Shown here in pieces: positions 20,651 through 33,090 of a stretch of DNA of 64,000 nucleotides. This stretch comes from Limanda limanda. Taxonomy: Eukaryota > Chordata > Actinopteri > Pleuronectiformes > Pleuronectidae. Numbering within the stretch: the stretch's first letter is position 1; every line of letters starts with the position of its first letter. A program made the position numbers and the translations under genes. The DNA is taken from contig NC_083651.1 in NCBI RefSeq assembly GCF_963576545.1, positions 17,035,580-17,099,579 on the forward strand. The letters run 5' to 3'. The notes below the pieces were generated by a model. The model did no database searches. It was not told the DNA's origin and saw only the letters and a list, made by a program, of their open reading frames with translations.

Positions 20651-22979
20651 TGTTACATTGTTTAATCGTTGTTTATTTTTCTCACACAAAAGCAAAACAT
20701 GTATCCCGTATCAAATACTGCATGACCATGAGAGTTAGTATTGATATTGGTATATAGAGGTTTTATGCCACGTCAGGAAAAGGAACAGGCTTGAACTTTC
20801 AAACATCAATATGAAGCTTTGGGAGGTTTGCCCAGGAACATGAAAAAAATGATAATTTACACAGAATGCTAAAAGAGAGGAATTTAAAATGACTAAAGAC
20901 AGGCTGGGTGAGTAAATGCTCTGTGCTGTCTCGATAACTGTCAACAATGCCCATGAGCAAGGCACTGGCTGCTCCCTCCAGAGAAGTGGCTCGTTGCCAA
21001 GCAGCAGCACTAGAGTTTGCTGGAGAGCCTCGGAGAGGATTTGTAAACCTTGCTCATTCCAGACCCTCGCTATAAATATCGGTGAGGTTTTTTGTCATAG
21101 CGCCTGATTAAATAAGAGCGACGCCCTGAGGAGAAGACTCTGAGCTATTTACATTACAACATCTAATTAGGCTTCAGAAGAAACAAAGGAAATGTCGAAA
21201 TTCACAAGGGCTGACGTTTCCGCCTGATGTATTCTGTCACACTGAAAACAAATATGTGGAGATTACAATAGAATAGAGTCATAATCTTAGGAAAGCTGTG
21301 TATATCCACTAATATAGCAAAGCAATTTAAACACAGGTGTCACTTATGTCTTAATATGACACAATATTATCTCCATGAAGCCAACGTTTCCTGTTTAATC
21401 ATTTACTCTGATTGCACATTCTCTAATTACACAGTAATAATACTAATTAAACACATTTCTTTGTCTGAATGTTCACAAATAACAGACTAAATGGAGAGAT
21501 TCACCTGGAATGAACCGTAATACAAATGTGAACCCCTGTAGTTCCTCAAAATAAACCTCAGAAAGGTGTATTAACGAGCAAATCTGTCATTAGAATTACA
21601 ACATTACTACAACAACAAATCGTATTGAATGAGCAGCACAAGTGAACTACGACAGTCGAAGGATGTCTCCTCTTGTTTATCACCTCTTGGCTCTGACTGC
21701 TGACACATAAAGGAGTTTTATTTATGCTGTTGCTGTTCAGCTGTGCTCTGTGGTTACATCCACTACTTGGGCCAACTTGGACAGCACATATTTAACACTC
21801 TTTTTCGTAAATTGTGTGAACAGTGTTTTTGTTTTTTGATCCTCTCCCCCAGCAGAGGCTCATCACATCATTGAGCACTGCATGTGGACCACAGGCCGAT
21901 AGCACCATGGGGTGCATGACAATGAGCCACATCTCAGCCAGATGCCAATAGAAGTGAGACTGTGAATCCCAAAGATTTCCCGTACAAACGCACTGGTAAA
22001 GATATTTTGGGGTTATATTTTTTTTCAAATCTGAATTGGAGTCATTCATTTAAAGTGATGAATAAAAATGCTCCCAAAAACCTCAAAATAAGGAATAATT
22101 AGCTGATGCAACTATAAGTTAGAGGACTCCATTTTTCTTGTGGTTTGTTACACTGAGGACTTTCAGATTTTCTTTTCTTATTGCTTTGGATTTTTGATCA
22201 TCTCAAGTGCAGGACTGTAACGTACTATTTCTGAGGTGAGATGACGAGCGTGGGTCTTCCATAAAACCCAGCAGGCCAAACAGATGATGTCACGTCTGAG
22301 AGGCCTAGTGATATGCTGTATTTTAAGAAGAGGTATGAGGTAACTCCAAAATGTCTGCACACTGTGGCGGCATGTGGAGGGACAGCTCCTCTGGGCCGCT
22401 GCTCTGTGTGTGGTGGTGTATGCTGTACACTTTGTGCTTTTGTTTGACCCCAGGCCACCACGTACAGCACAACAAGTCGCCACACACTGTTGTCAACCAT
22501 CAGAAATGTGTGTCTACCAGCGGAAATTATCAGTTTGCATAGGGAGGTTTTCATGCTTCCTAACAGCAAATTCCACAAAAGGAGTAAAATAATGCAATGA
22601 ACTGTGACACTTTGTTGATGGCAACTAACTCTATTATTCTAGAAAGCCAAACATGAGAGAACAAGCAATATGTTCATTATCAGGACGGCCATTATCTTTG
22701 ACAAGCTGCGTCTCCTGGGGTCCACAGAAAACATCACAAGACCTAATTTATAGTCGGCAAATAATGACATGCTGCCCTGTCAGATGAAGGCAGTTTGTCC
22801 TCAGCGACTCAATGAAACAAATGAGGCAACATCTGAAAACAAATATTCTAGTTTCTGAATTCTGTCACTTTTCTCCTTTGGCATCATTTACAGCAGCTCT
22901 GTGAGGCTGTATATAAAGTAAAGTGGTGCTAATGCTAAATCATCAACATGCTAACATGCACACAGTAACATGCTGATTA
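20651..22979. other. Intergenic sequence, no gene seen
   Basis: No supported coding, RNA gene or clear mobile element was recognised. Confidence 0.45.
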
Positions 22980-23348
22980 CCAGGGGTGGATCAACGTGCA
23001 CTACCAGGGGTGGCACTGGCCCCAACTGAAAGCTGATTGGTTCCTGAAGTGCCCATGTCCTGTCAGTTTTTTTGAAATAACATAGTCAATAACAATACTA
23101 AAGAGAAATGTGACAATTTGGTAAGAGGGTTCTTTATTATCGAAGCTTAACATGTGCTTTAACTGTAAAACAATTCATGAATGTTGCAGAGGTACTTTAG
23201 ACTTTACCAACTTGAATTTTAAATGTGTGTATGCATGTGTTATATCAAACCACTACCATTATTCTCTAAAAAATGAATTAAAAAAAGTTTGAAAATCGCA
23301 CAATGTGAAAGAAAGTGAAACATAAAATCACGGATCCGCACCCCTAAT
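22980..23348. mobile_element. Short element with inverted AGGGGTGxGGATC-like ends
   Basis: It starts caggggtggatcaacg and ends ggatccgcacccctaatg, whose reverse complement begins cattaggggtgcggatcc. The ends are imperfect inverted repeats. An internal second caggggtggcactgg lies close to the left end. It resembles the ends of the element at 37.1-38.1 kb. Confidence 0.5.
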
Positions 23349-23432
23349 GTGGATATGCGACATCATTTAATGGATTCATGAAAACTAAGAAATGCAGATG
23401 AAAAGATAACCTCCTTGGCAGAGGTATTGATT
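23349..23432 (+). repeat. 3' end of the CTTGGCxGAGGT dispersed repeat family, copy 1
   Basis: It ends gataacctccttggcagagg, a self-complementary terminal motif shared with the other copies in this window. Confidence 0.5.
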
Positions 23433-25959
23433 AATAAGCTGTTTATTCTGCTGCTGCTACAGCCTAACTATTATTTTCATTATGTGGTGAGAATCTGTGA
23501 TCATTTGCACTGTGCTAGGCTGCAAAAGAATCCTTGGATAAACAATAATTGGCTTTCAAAGGACACTCTGATTAAAACCTCAGCGTCAAAGCTCTCATTT
23601 AGTGATATTGCATATTTAATTTAAGATATTAAATGACTGTAATCAACAGCAATAATGAGTCTGGGTTGTCTAACCGTTTTTATTGTTCAAAGTCGGCTGA
23701 AAGTTGTAGAGAAAGCTCATCTGAGAGGAGTGTAACTTTTATGCATTGGCAGTTTTGTTAATCACAGTGTCCAAAAGATCCAAAAGAGAAAGAACATCCC
23801 TCGCAAAAGTAGAGGATATCCACAGCTGCGGACACGTTAATAATAGAGTATCATTGATGGTAATATGCATAATTCTTTATCTTTATGTATGTATATGGTC
23901 TCGGGGCACAGCAGAAAGACAGCAATGAGGATAGACTGCTTAGCTTCTAATCAGACCCGCCAGGCGCACAAAGGACTTTCCTTTGGATTCCAAATTGTTT
24001 GCAAATTAAATAAGCCCCTCAAGGTGTTTCTCCTGCTGATCTGGTAAATGAGGCAGAACTGTTCTTAAATCGAAGCAGTGGCAGACCTCTGCACGGAACC
24101 TGCGGCAAAGAAAGCACCTTCTCCACGCTAAGCTCAACCTTCACATCTCAAAAACTCTTCACTGGATGAGATCGGAAATACTTGTGAGAGAGGAAATGCT
24201 AAGCGGCCACATGAGAGACGCAGAAACAGAGATTCTCTGATCAAAATACATCTTTCCCCACTTGCTTTAAAAAATCTATGCTCGTTTTAAAATCGACACT
24301 GTGATCTTGCATCACTCCCACTACAACTCAAACAAAGTAATGGAGGTATTGTTGCTCTGGGCATGAACACAGAAAATATCTGGAAACCTCCATGCCAACA
24401 TGCCTATTTTTGACACTTTGGTGCTGCTGTGCACAGATTCGTTGTTCATTTTAGACCCGGGGAAGAGTATTTAGAAGGCAATTATAGCTTGTCCCACTCC
24501 AAGTTTGTCCCTGTTATATTTAGTGTGGTGTTGGGTCACTGGCTGCAGTAGAAAGGTAGTTTCCAACATGATCATTTAATCGCTGAATACAAACAACATA
24601 GTCACACACACAAATTTGAAAAAAATAGCTCACATGTGTTATTATCGAAGGGGTAATAATAACACTCCTGCAGGAAGGTACAGTTTTGTCCCTGCAGACG
24701 TCCTGCTGCTCTTGCTTTGTGTAAACCACAGAGCCGACCTGAGCTCGGAGTGTTCGACACTGAGGACGGAGGGGGTTTCTATGAAAGCTCCAATCTCTCA
24801 CTCCCAGCTGTCCACAGCTGCCCTTTAGGAAAAGCATCAATGGAGAATGCTAATGCACAGAATGGATGTGTGACTCTCTTGAAAATGTGACAACTGTTTA
24901 TAATGCAGCTCTCACTCCTCTTCATCATTTCCAGAATAATTGGATATTTTTAATACATTGTTTTCTCTTTTTCCTACGGCTTTCTATAGCAGTGTACCAA
25001 CACACACTAAATTGCTTCTTCTTCTTCAAAAATAAATAATCAAATATCACTCTGGCTAATGATGGCTCCAACCATAGTCAAACACATAAGTTACTGGAAA
25101 ACTCACAGAGTAAACCAGACAATTCAGCTCCCGTGCTCTTTGGCTGCTGCTGTTTTCTCACTTTCTCCCAAGATGACGTGTAAGAGGAATTCAAGACACT
25201 ATGACAATGGCTGTAACGTCTGAAAAATAAACAGACACTTTATATTAGACCGAGGTCTTTGATGCGTGGAGGGAAGTGTCTTCTGCAGCAAATAATCCAT
25301 TTCTTCCGGGTGCTGCCAGCCCTCATCCACAGGTACTTTGTGCTTTCAGGCTGCCAGCCAGCCTTCAAAGCTGCGAGCACAGAACAAAAAGCAGGCAAGA
25401 CTTTGTTCAGACGCTCAGCGGGGCGGCTGGGGGACTGCTTCTGCTCACTACTCACTTTTTGTGTGTGCATGTGGTGTGTGTGTGCGTTTCCTTGTGTTTT
25501 CTTCTGTGGATGTTTGTGTGTGATGTAACTGGATTTATGCTAATAAAGCTTTTCCCCATTCCTGACTTGAGTGAGGAAAGCTCTGAGACATGCACAAACA
25601 AAAGCACACACAGTTGTGTCTCTCACTGTAGAAGATGAGATAACCCGAGCTCGACTTTCTAGAGACTCACCCATTCCTTAACTGTAGTTACTAACCTGAA
25701 CTTCACACACAACACACAAGTTTACAAGCTTTGCAAATCAATATGACCCTTATTTTGGGAAAGGAATATCCAACATTAACCGAGACACAGAAGACTGAAT
25801 TGAGATAAAAACTAGAAAGGGCACTTAGAGCGGATATCTGCCAAGTCCCTACAGTCCCCTTAAATTCAAAGCACCAAATTTCACACACTCGATTTGATAT
25901 TAATTCCCTAAACGTGCTTGATGTTTTCAGCAAGATCTATGAATTATTCTCTGGGGAAT

Positions 25960-26155
25960 CTGTGAAAACATGTAGAAAAAGAAAAAAAGTCCTGGATCAG
26001 CCTCCTGATCATGAATCCTCAACAGATTTAGATTTTTAGGTTCTTTGATGACCCATCTTTCCAAGATATTTCATGGTAGTTCTTGTGTACTTCTGCGAAC
26101 TAATAGACACACAAACTTAGAGGAAAGCATAATCCCTTTGGCGGAGGTAATAATC
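25960..26155 (+). repeat. CTTGGCxGAGGT dispersed repeat family, copy 2
   Basis: Contains agtcctggatcagcctcctg, a degraded aaacaaac-like stretch (agacacacaaac) and the end catcaatccc-like tail reading ctttggcggaggtaataa. Same order of landmarks as the copies at 29.4 kb and 42.6 kb. Confidence 0.6.
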
Positions 26156-29059
26156 ACGGAGGTGCAGAGCGAGGTCAAAACACGAAGAAAGCTTCGCTGC
26201 TACAAAAAGATTTGTTCAGGAATTTACAATTTCTCTAAAGATGAGAAAGTAATTTCCCACATGAGCAGTCAGCTTGAAATTCATGTGAGTTATACCTGAT
26301 ATTCTGACCCAACACTTCACCCATAATCCCACCACTTGTTACTCTTAGAGAACTGCTGGGATGTTATGCTAATGAGCATAGGTTGAATTCTGTTCTGGTG
26401 AAATCAAAGAGCAAGATAAAGACATTTGGAGAATAATCAAGCGAAATTATGGAGGTTATAAATGCAGTCATAATTTTTAACTTTATTGAAGACTTGGGTT
26501 TTTGGTGCCAGATTCCTTCACGTTTATTCATCTTTCATAGAGCAACTCTTAATACCAGAGCTTTGCCATGGCAACCAAATAGTCAGTGAATAGGGCACTT
26601 CTTTGAAGTTTATAAAACCTTGATCATGTGTGAACTTCCAATTAACATGTTGTGAGATGTAAAAGAAAGTGAACATGCAAAGTGAGTCAGCATCGCTCGT
26701 GGAGGACGGCTGGCGGGATGTTGCCGGTCCTCCCTCCTGCCGAACATGTGACTGGAATGCATCAAGGTAGTTTAAATATTTCAACATGTTTGCTGAATTG
26801 GGTCGAGGGGATCACACTGCAATGACCTTTTTTCCATAAATCAAAGTAAAGCTTCACTAACCACTGGCAATATTCACCACTTTACGGTTCCACAGTCATT
26901 TCTAATAATAAAAATCCAATCCGTCATTTTGACAGTGACAAAGTGGCAGTTTAATCAACCTTTCATTCACAGGTAAACCAACAAAGATGAAACACCCCCT
27001 GTGTATTTTTCTCCTATGATGATTAACCATCATATGGAGAACCAAGTGAAGCTCAAACCACTTATCACTTTAATTAAATATATGTGTTATCCAAAGTATT
27101 ATGAAAAGCGTTAACACTTTCGTGACCAGGTTTCTATACAAAATTGCCCTTTAGAATGATTAAAATGACACAGGGTCTCTAAAAAGGGAATTCTTACCAC
27201 GAGCTGTTTGGGGGTCCACATATGCTACCACACTTTTATCAACTTGACTTCTATCTGCAGATACAAATATTACATCTTCCTTGAATCTGGGTCACTCACA
27301 CAGAGGAGGAAGCTCATTAAAATGGAATGGTGAGCATGAGTTCCCTATGATCATTATGGGGGTACTGTGGTAGATCCTGTACGTGGCTCCTAACTGCCTC
27401 CCACCCACCGCTGTCCATCAATTGCAGTGTCAGGTTTCTGTAAAATAATCAGCCGACACTTTTTATGCATGATCTCTCCAGATTTTGGTTATTCGCCTCA
27501 GATGCGCTGTGTAACCAATGAGCTGAGGCGTAAGGAGGGAAAGATAATGGTGGGCGAACAATCTCCACACGCACCCCTGACAGATCCTGAAGGATACAAC
27601 AATCAAGACGTGCACGTTGACACCAGGTGGAGGCAGAGCTGAGGAGCAGTCAAGAGAAACCTAAATATCCCATTCCACTCAGGTAACCTGTAATCATTAC
27701 GATCGCTCTCATGAATCATTCGTTGGACAAGCCTCTTAGACAATGACAGGATGCATTTTGCGGGAAAAAACCCACACATCATGTCAACATTCATAGCAAC
27801 AGGGCGTATATTTAGCCCCTGCTTGTCCTATGACATCGTCATTCCTGACACCCAATCTCGGCACCAAAAGCCACGACGGAAACTCAAAAAGAACCTAAAA
27901 ATAACTGTCTCAAGTGACAAAAGACGAAGCATCATGACTCAAGGATGGGTGACCTACATTACTGTCAATACAATGTTCAGCGTGCTCCAATGCAACCTAA
28001 TGACAAACAAGTCCGCATCTCCAAAGCAGATCTATTGATAAATAATGTAAACGTTGAAAAGGCTGGAGATGGAGAAGAGTGACTGAAAATTGTATTATCT
28101 AATTACATAAACACTTCTCATTGAAGGGACTAAGTTGACTTTCTTTGTCCATCGCCATGGCTATTTATCATCCCCGAGTCCGGTCCTGTCAACTCGTTCA
28201 AACTCATCAATCAAACAAGAAAAAAATCTATTCTCACTGCATTGTTCCACTTCACCTGGGTTGATTTGCTGCGACAAGCCTAGGCAAGGTCAAATAGCTC
28301 CACCACTTGTTTAGTTTGTATATATTCAGCTGCGCTCCAGCCCTTGGGCAAAATCTACCTTACTTTTTTGTCCTGCTCTGCCTAAGAATGCTGACCCACA
28401 GAGACAGCAATGTTAGGCACTCCAGACCTGAGGCGAGTCCTGACTTCCCACTGGCATGTTTCCAAAAGCTGTTGGTCCCAGCACCAGAGGAGAATCAATA
28501 TGTTGGTCAGCAACGTGACTACAGTGATCAGGAATCATCTATGTTTGTAATGAGTCTCAGAGGATCTCCGATCTCTGATGCCTGGTAAGAATGTTTGGAT
28601 GATTAAAATGTGTTTCGCCTGATTGGGTTCATTTAAATTGGCTATTTTCTGCCTCTAGGTGAATAATGTTTCACACAAATCGGATGAGTCTCTTTTCACT
28701 TACGTTTACAAATGTTCTGCAGCCGAGTTACTCGATGTTTGCATTACAGTCATACATTTTTCAAATATAAAGGTATATGCTGAAGCAATATTTAATTATT
28801 TATAGTTCAGGCTGATCAATTTCATGAATTAACTATGCAGTATGGGATAGGAGAAAAAGGTCAGATGGGATTTAGCACATGTTAAATATTTGTAGTATGT
28901 GGTAAATCATAAAAATTTGAGTTATTAAATGAATCGAACCAAACTCTAAATATACAGAGCATGTCTTTGATATGTGTTTTACTTAATAGCTTTAATAATC
29001 TCGGTCAAACTACAATAGATATCATAGCCCTTATTAAAAAAAACTGAAATCGCCTCACC
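26156..29059. other. Intergenic sequence, no gene seen
   Basis: AT-rich, short unsupported ORFs only. The patch near 28,760-28,860 (aatttcatgaattaac) is homeodomain-site rich and could be a conserved non-coding element, but I cannot show conservation. Confidence 0.4.
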
Positions 29060-29370
29060 TATTAACACCTCTCCATGAGTTGATGAAAGGTTACAGGATC
29101 TTGAAAGGCTGTGCAGATAATAGGAAAGGAGGTGGAAAAAGACCAAATTTCAAACTTAACCTTCAGTTAAACTCAAATGAAACAGAAATAATAATCTTTG
29201 GTTCCCTCAGCTAGCAGGCAAACTCCTATCACCTCATGGTCCCCTGGCAACCAATATCAAAGCAACAGCAAAAAGCTAAGTGTCACATTTGATTCCCATC
29301 TGAACTTTTAAACACACGTTAATGAAATCTTGACATCTATTAAATGATGTACACAACTGTTCCTGGTCTC
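29060..29370 (+). mobile_element. L2-type LINE fragment (degenerate)
   Basis: On the plus strand the sequence reads LKLNSNETEIIIFGSL, then after a stop a segment ending SVTFDSHLNF. These are the typical residues just after the catalytic part of L2/CR1-clade reverse transcriptases. In-frame stops show it is dead. Confidence 0.75.
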
Positions 29371-29399
29371 TCTCTCCCCCTCCAATCTCTCTCTTTTCT

Positions 29400-29592
29400 C
29401 TCCCCTCAGAGAAGTTTCATCTTGTTTTCTGGATTTACCCCCTGATCCGGACCAAAATATTCAATTTTGGGTCGTGCCACACCCGTCCACAAATTTTCAT
29501 GTATATCAGTTCGATAGTTTTTGCGTAATCCTGGTAACAGACACACACACAAAAGGCAGAAGAAAACATAACCTCTTTTGCGAGGGTAAATA
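29400..29592 (+). repeat. CTTGGCxGAGGT dispersed repeat family, copy 3
   Basis: Landmarks in order: ccctgatccggaccaaaat, gtcgtgccacacc, tttttgcgtaatcctggtaa, acacacacac, aaaacataacctcttttgcg. Same family as copies 2, 4 and 5. Confidence 0.7.
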
Positions 29593-31693
29593 AATCAGGC
29601 CATCATCAGGAACTCTGCAGACAGAGGTTGTCTGGTGCAAGGTTCAACTCCACTAATGCTGATACACTTTGGCTCATATTAATTAATAGGGCCGTCAAGA
29701 CATATCCTCATTTAACATAAGCATTAATCTGTGGTGTACAAGTCAGCGACTGAAACACAAAGGTAGAGTATAGTTGTACTGTGGAGAAGCTTTTGGTTCT
29801 GCTCTACAGTGGCTGATGTAAAATCATATTATTACTATGACATATCTGCTTATGTCATTCCCCAGACTGCCCACAGTGATTCATGTTAAGTAAATTGTTT
29901 ACGAAACACAAACTCCCATTATGCAAAATGTACCATGCTTGATAAATCAATGCTGCAGCACAAGTGTTGTAAGCATATTAAATAAGTCACATCATTTTTA
30001 ATTAAAACATATCACCAGTGCATTGATTTGGACCCGTGAAGGATTAAGAGTGGAGTCAGATTTTGAATGAATGTTGTAATAATGTTTTAAAGAACTAGTG
30101 CAGGCTCAGTTCTAAACCTGCCTGTTAGGAATAGACTGTTTACTTTAGGATTATTCGTTGTACTAAGTGTGTCTTCATCAAACAGTTCTACAATATACTG
30201 TCACTTTTCTACTGCTTGAAGGTTGTGTGCAGACTTTTGTATAAACAGTCTATTTTTTAGAGTTAAATCCCAAATCTTTGGATTCGTCCTAACTGGTTTA
30301 GCTGCAATGCCGATTTCATAGTCATTGTTTTTCATAAAATAGTTTTCCTGTTTATTCAATTTTTATTAATATAGTGTTGCATGTCCAAATGGCACCAAAG
30401 TTTGAAACACAGCGCTGCACTCTCTCTGGCAATTTATCATAGTGTGAAATGAATGGGTCTATTTGTATTTGATTCATTTCAAGTCTTTTTTTCTTCATGC
30501 ATATCATTTTTAAGCAAGTCCACCCAGGGACCGGGCTGCAGCAGGTATGTTATTACATAACTAATTAAAATGTGCATAAGGTGGTCAAACAGCATCATCC
30601 AGTGGAGGAGGACCAAATCTGTCTTTGCTGTTATTTACATACATTTTGTGATTACCAGGGATGTCAATTTCTTGTGGGTGTTTTTTTGTTTTTGTTGCAG
30701 GCAGCAACTTTTGTTTCAGTAATTAAGGTTTAATTTATTCTGTCTTGCCCGGAGAAACACTCTGGTAGAAGGAGGAACTTCAAAAGAGCCCTTCGATGAA
30801 ATATTAGAGTCTTCTCATGCGTGTGACTAACAGCCATCTAGTGGTGAAGTGCAGTTAAAACAAAGTTAGTGTGGTTGACCTCACAGCAGGAGATTCATTC
30901 ATTTCCTCTGCCAGCTTCATCCTTTTCCTGTTCATGAGGTGCTACAATTACACGGCGAGTGTATAGAGACATAAAGTGCTAGTGACTCAGCAGTTATCCA
31001 CAGGTATTTTCTATTCCTCGGCTTGGAAGGTTGCACATATATCAATTGTGATATATTGTTGCTCCAATCATAGAGTCTGAATGCAAATAAAAAGCCAGCT
31101 GGCCATCTGAAACAGTAGCTCACTGCTCCTGAGCCCCACACAGCATAATGTGCATCCAGCTACGCCGGCTATTCATTATTAATGTAAGAGAAACGCTGGC
31201 CACACACTGTCACATAGACTGAGACATCTGAAACATGTCAGTGCAGGCAGCTACACGCGCCTCATGCTCCGTTTGACACACAACATACCGCTTGTTACTG
31301 ACCAAAGCAGGATTTACTATCGTACACATTTATCATAGTTGTCATGGATACCCTTTCATTTACGTTCATCTGCAGCTCACAGGGAAGGAATATGACAAAA
31401 TTTGCTCCCACGCACTGTAAATCATGCATTTATTCTGTATTCTGCTGCATCGTATTCGTCTATTAAAATCATTCATGTCTGTCCAATTGTTCTCATTGTT
31501 GCTCTCAGCGTAAAATAACTGAGAAATGTTAAACAGTGAGAACAGCTGTTTCTAAAAATCATGCAAGCAGCAAACATTGGTTAAATTCAAGCTTTGACTT
31601 TGCCAATAAAGAAAGAGGTGATATAGATATGAACTTCTCCCTAAAAATCTATTTTACAGGTTCTGTCTTGCTATTCTACATTTTCCAATTTTT
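29593..31693. other. Intergenic sequence, no gene seen
   Basis: No supported gene. The segment near 30,820-30,870 (catctagtggtgaagtgcag) looks like the edge of another fish repeat. Confidence 0.4.
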
Positions 31694-33090
31694 AGGGCCC
31701 GAGCACCGAATGGTGAGAGGCCCTATTGAAACTGTAAGGATTTGTATTATTTCCCTTTGGGGGAGTTTTTCAGGGTCTAGACATGCTCAAAAAGTTATGT
31801 AACTTTGCAGGAAATTCAAGGTCTACGGATATTTTAGTATTGTGGAGTAATTTGAATTGGGCATGGCAAAATGGCTCAACAGCGCCCCCTGGAACGCAGC
31901 CCCTAGGTTTCCCTTTGACCGATCTTCACAAAAATCGTCACCTACGTGTATCATGACCAGACAAACAAAAAAGTCTCAAGGGGCATTATGAAAAACGCAA
32001 CAGGAAGTCCGCCATTTTCTATTTAGTGGCCATTTTGGCCATATTCCACATTTTTACTTTGACGTAGTTGTTCCAGGGCCTTCATCAGATCAACTTCAAA
32101 TTTAGATGAGTGTCATCACAACAAGATGGAGATAAAAACTGATTTAGAGATTGATTTTTCGTCACACCCTGTGACCGTGGCGTGGCGTCAAAGTTTGATT
32201 AAACGCCATCAAAACAAGAGGTTCTGTATCTCAGACATATTTGGTCCAATCGGGTCCAAACTAGACACATAAGACAAGAGTCCTGGCCTGATGATATCTA
32301 CACAGAAATCATGACTTAAAATCACAGCGCCCCCTGGTGGCTACAGGAAATGTCTTGTTTTTTTGACCATAATCACCATTTTTACTTTGACATACTTGTC
32401 CCAGGGCTTTCATCAGATCAACTTAAAATTCAGATGAGTGTCATCACAACAAGATGGAGATAAAAACTGATTTAGAGATCGTTTTTGCATTACACCGTGT
32501 GACCGTGGCGTGGCTTCAAAGTTTGATTAAACGCCATCAAAACGCGAGGTTCTGTATCTCGGACATATTTGGTTCAATCGTGTCCAAACTAGACATGTAG
32601 GACAAGAGTCCCGGCCTGCTGACATTTACACTGAAATCATGACTTAAAATCACAGCGCCCTCTGGTGGCTACAGGAAATGTCTTGTTTTTTGCATGTCTT
32701 ACACTTGGCAAAATAACTGACTAGCGCCCCCGAAAGGGCAGCTCCAGGCACTACGATTTGCCGACATCTACAAAAATATATAGGGACATATGTCTTTACA
32801 TTACAAAGAAATAAGTCTTTTGGATACATATGCTAGACCAAACAGGAAGCCCGCCATTTTGACTTTAATGGCTATTTTGGCCATTTTCCACATTTGTACT
32901 TTGACGAACTCATAGGGCTTTCATCAAATCAACTTCAACTTCTGGGAATGTGAAGCGTTTATCCTTGCCACAGAGAGGAAAACGCATCCAACGCGGAGAC
33001 GTGCGCTTGGTCATCATTCGCTCTCTCCCCCGACTGCAACAGGCTTCAACGTGCGGGTGCTCGGGCCCGCAAGTGCTACAACGTAGCCCT
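31694..33090. mobile_element. Element with inverted GGGCCCGAGCAC ends and internal tandem repeat
   Basis: The left end reads agggcccgagcaccgaatgg. The right side reads gtgctcgggcccgcaagtgc, which places the same GGGCCCGAGCAC in inverted orientation. No ORF of useful length. A unit of about 328 bp is repeated in tandem inside it (landmark ttcatcagat at 32081 and 32409), with a third partial copy near 32,880. It is a common teleost repeat type; I do not assign a superfamily. Confidence 0.7.
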
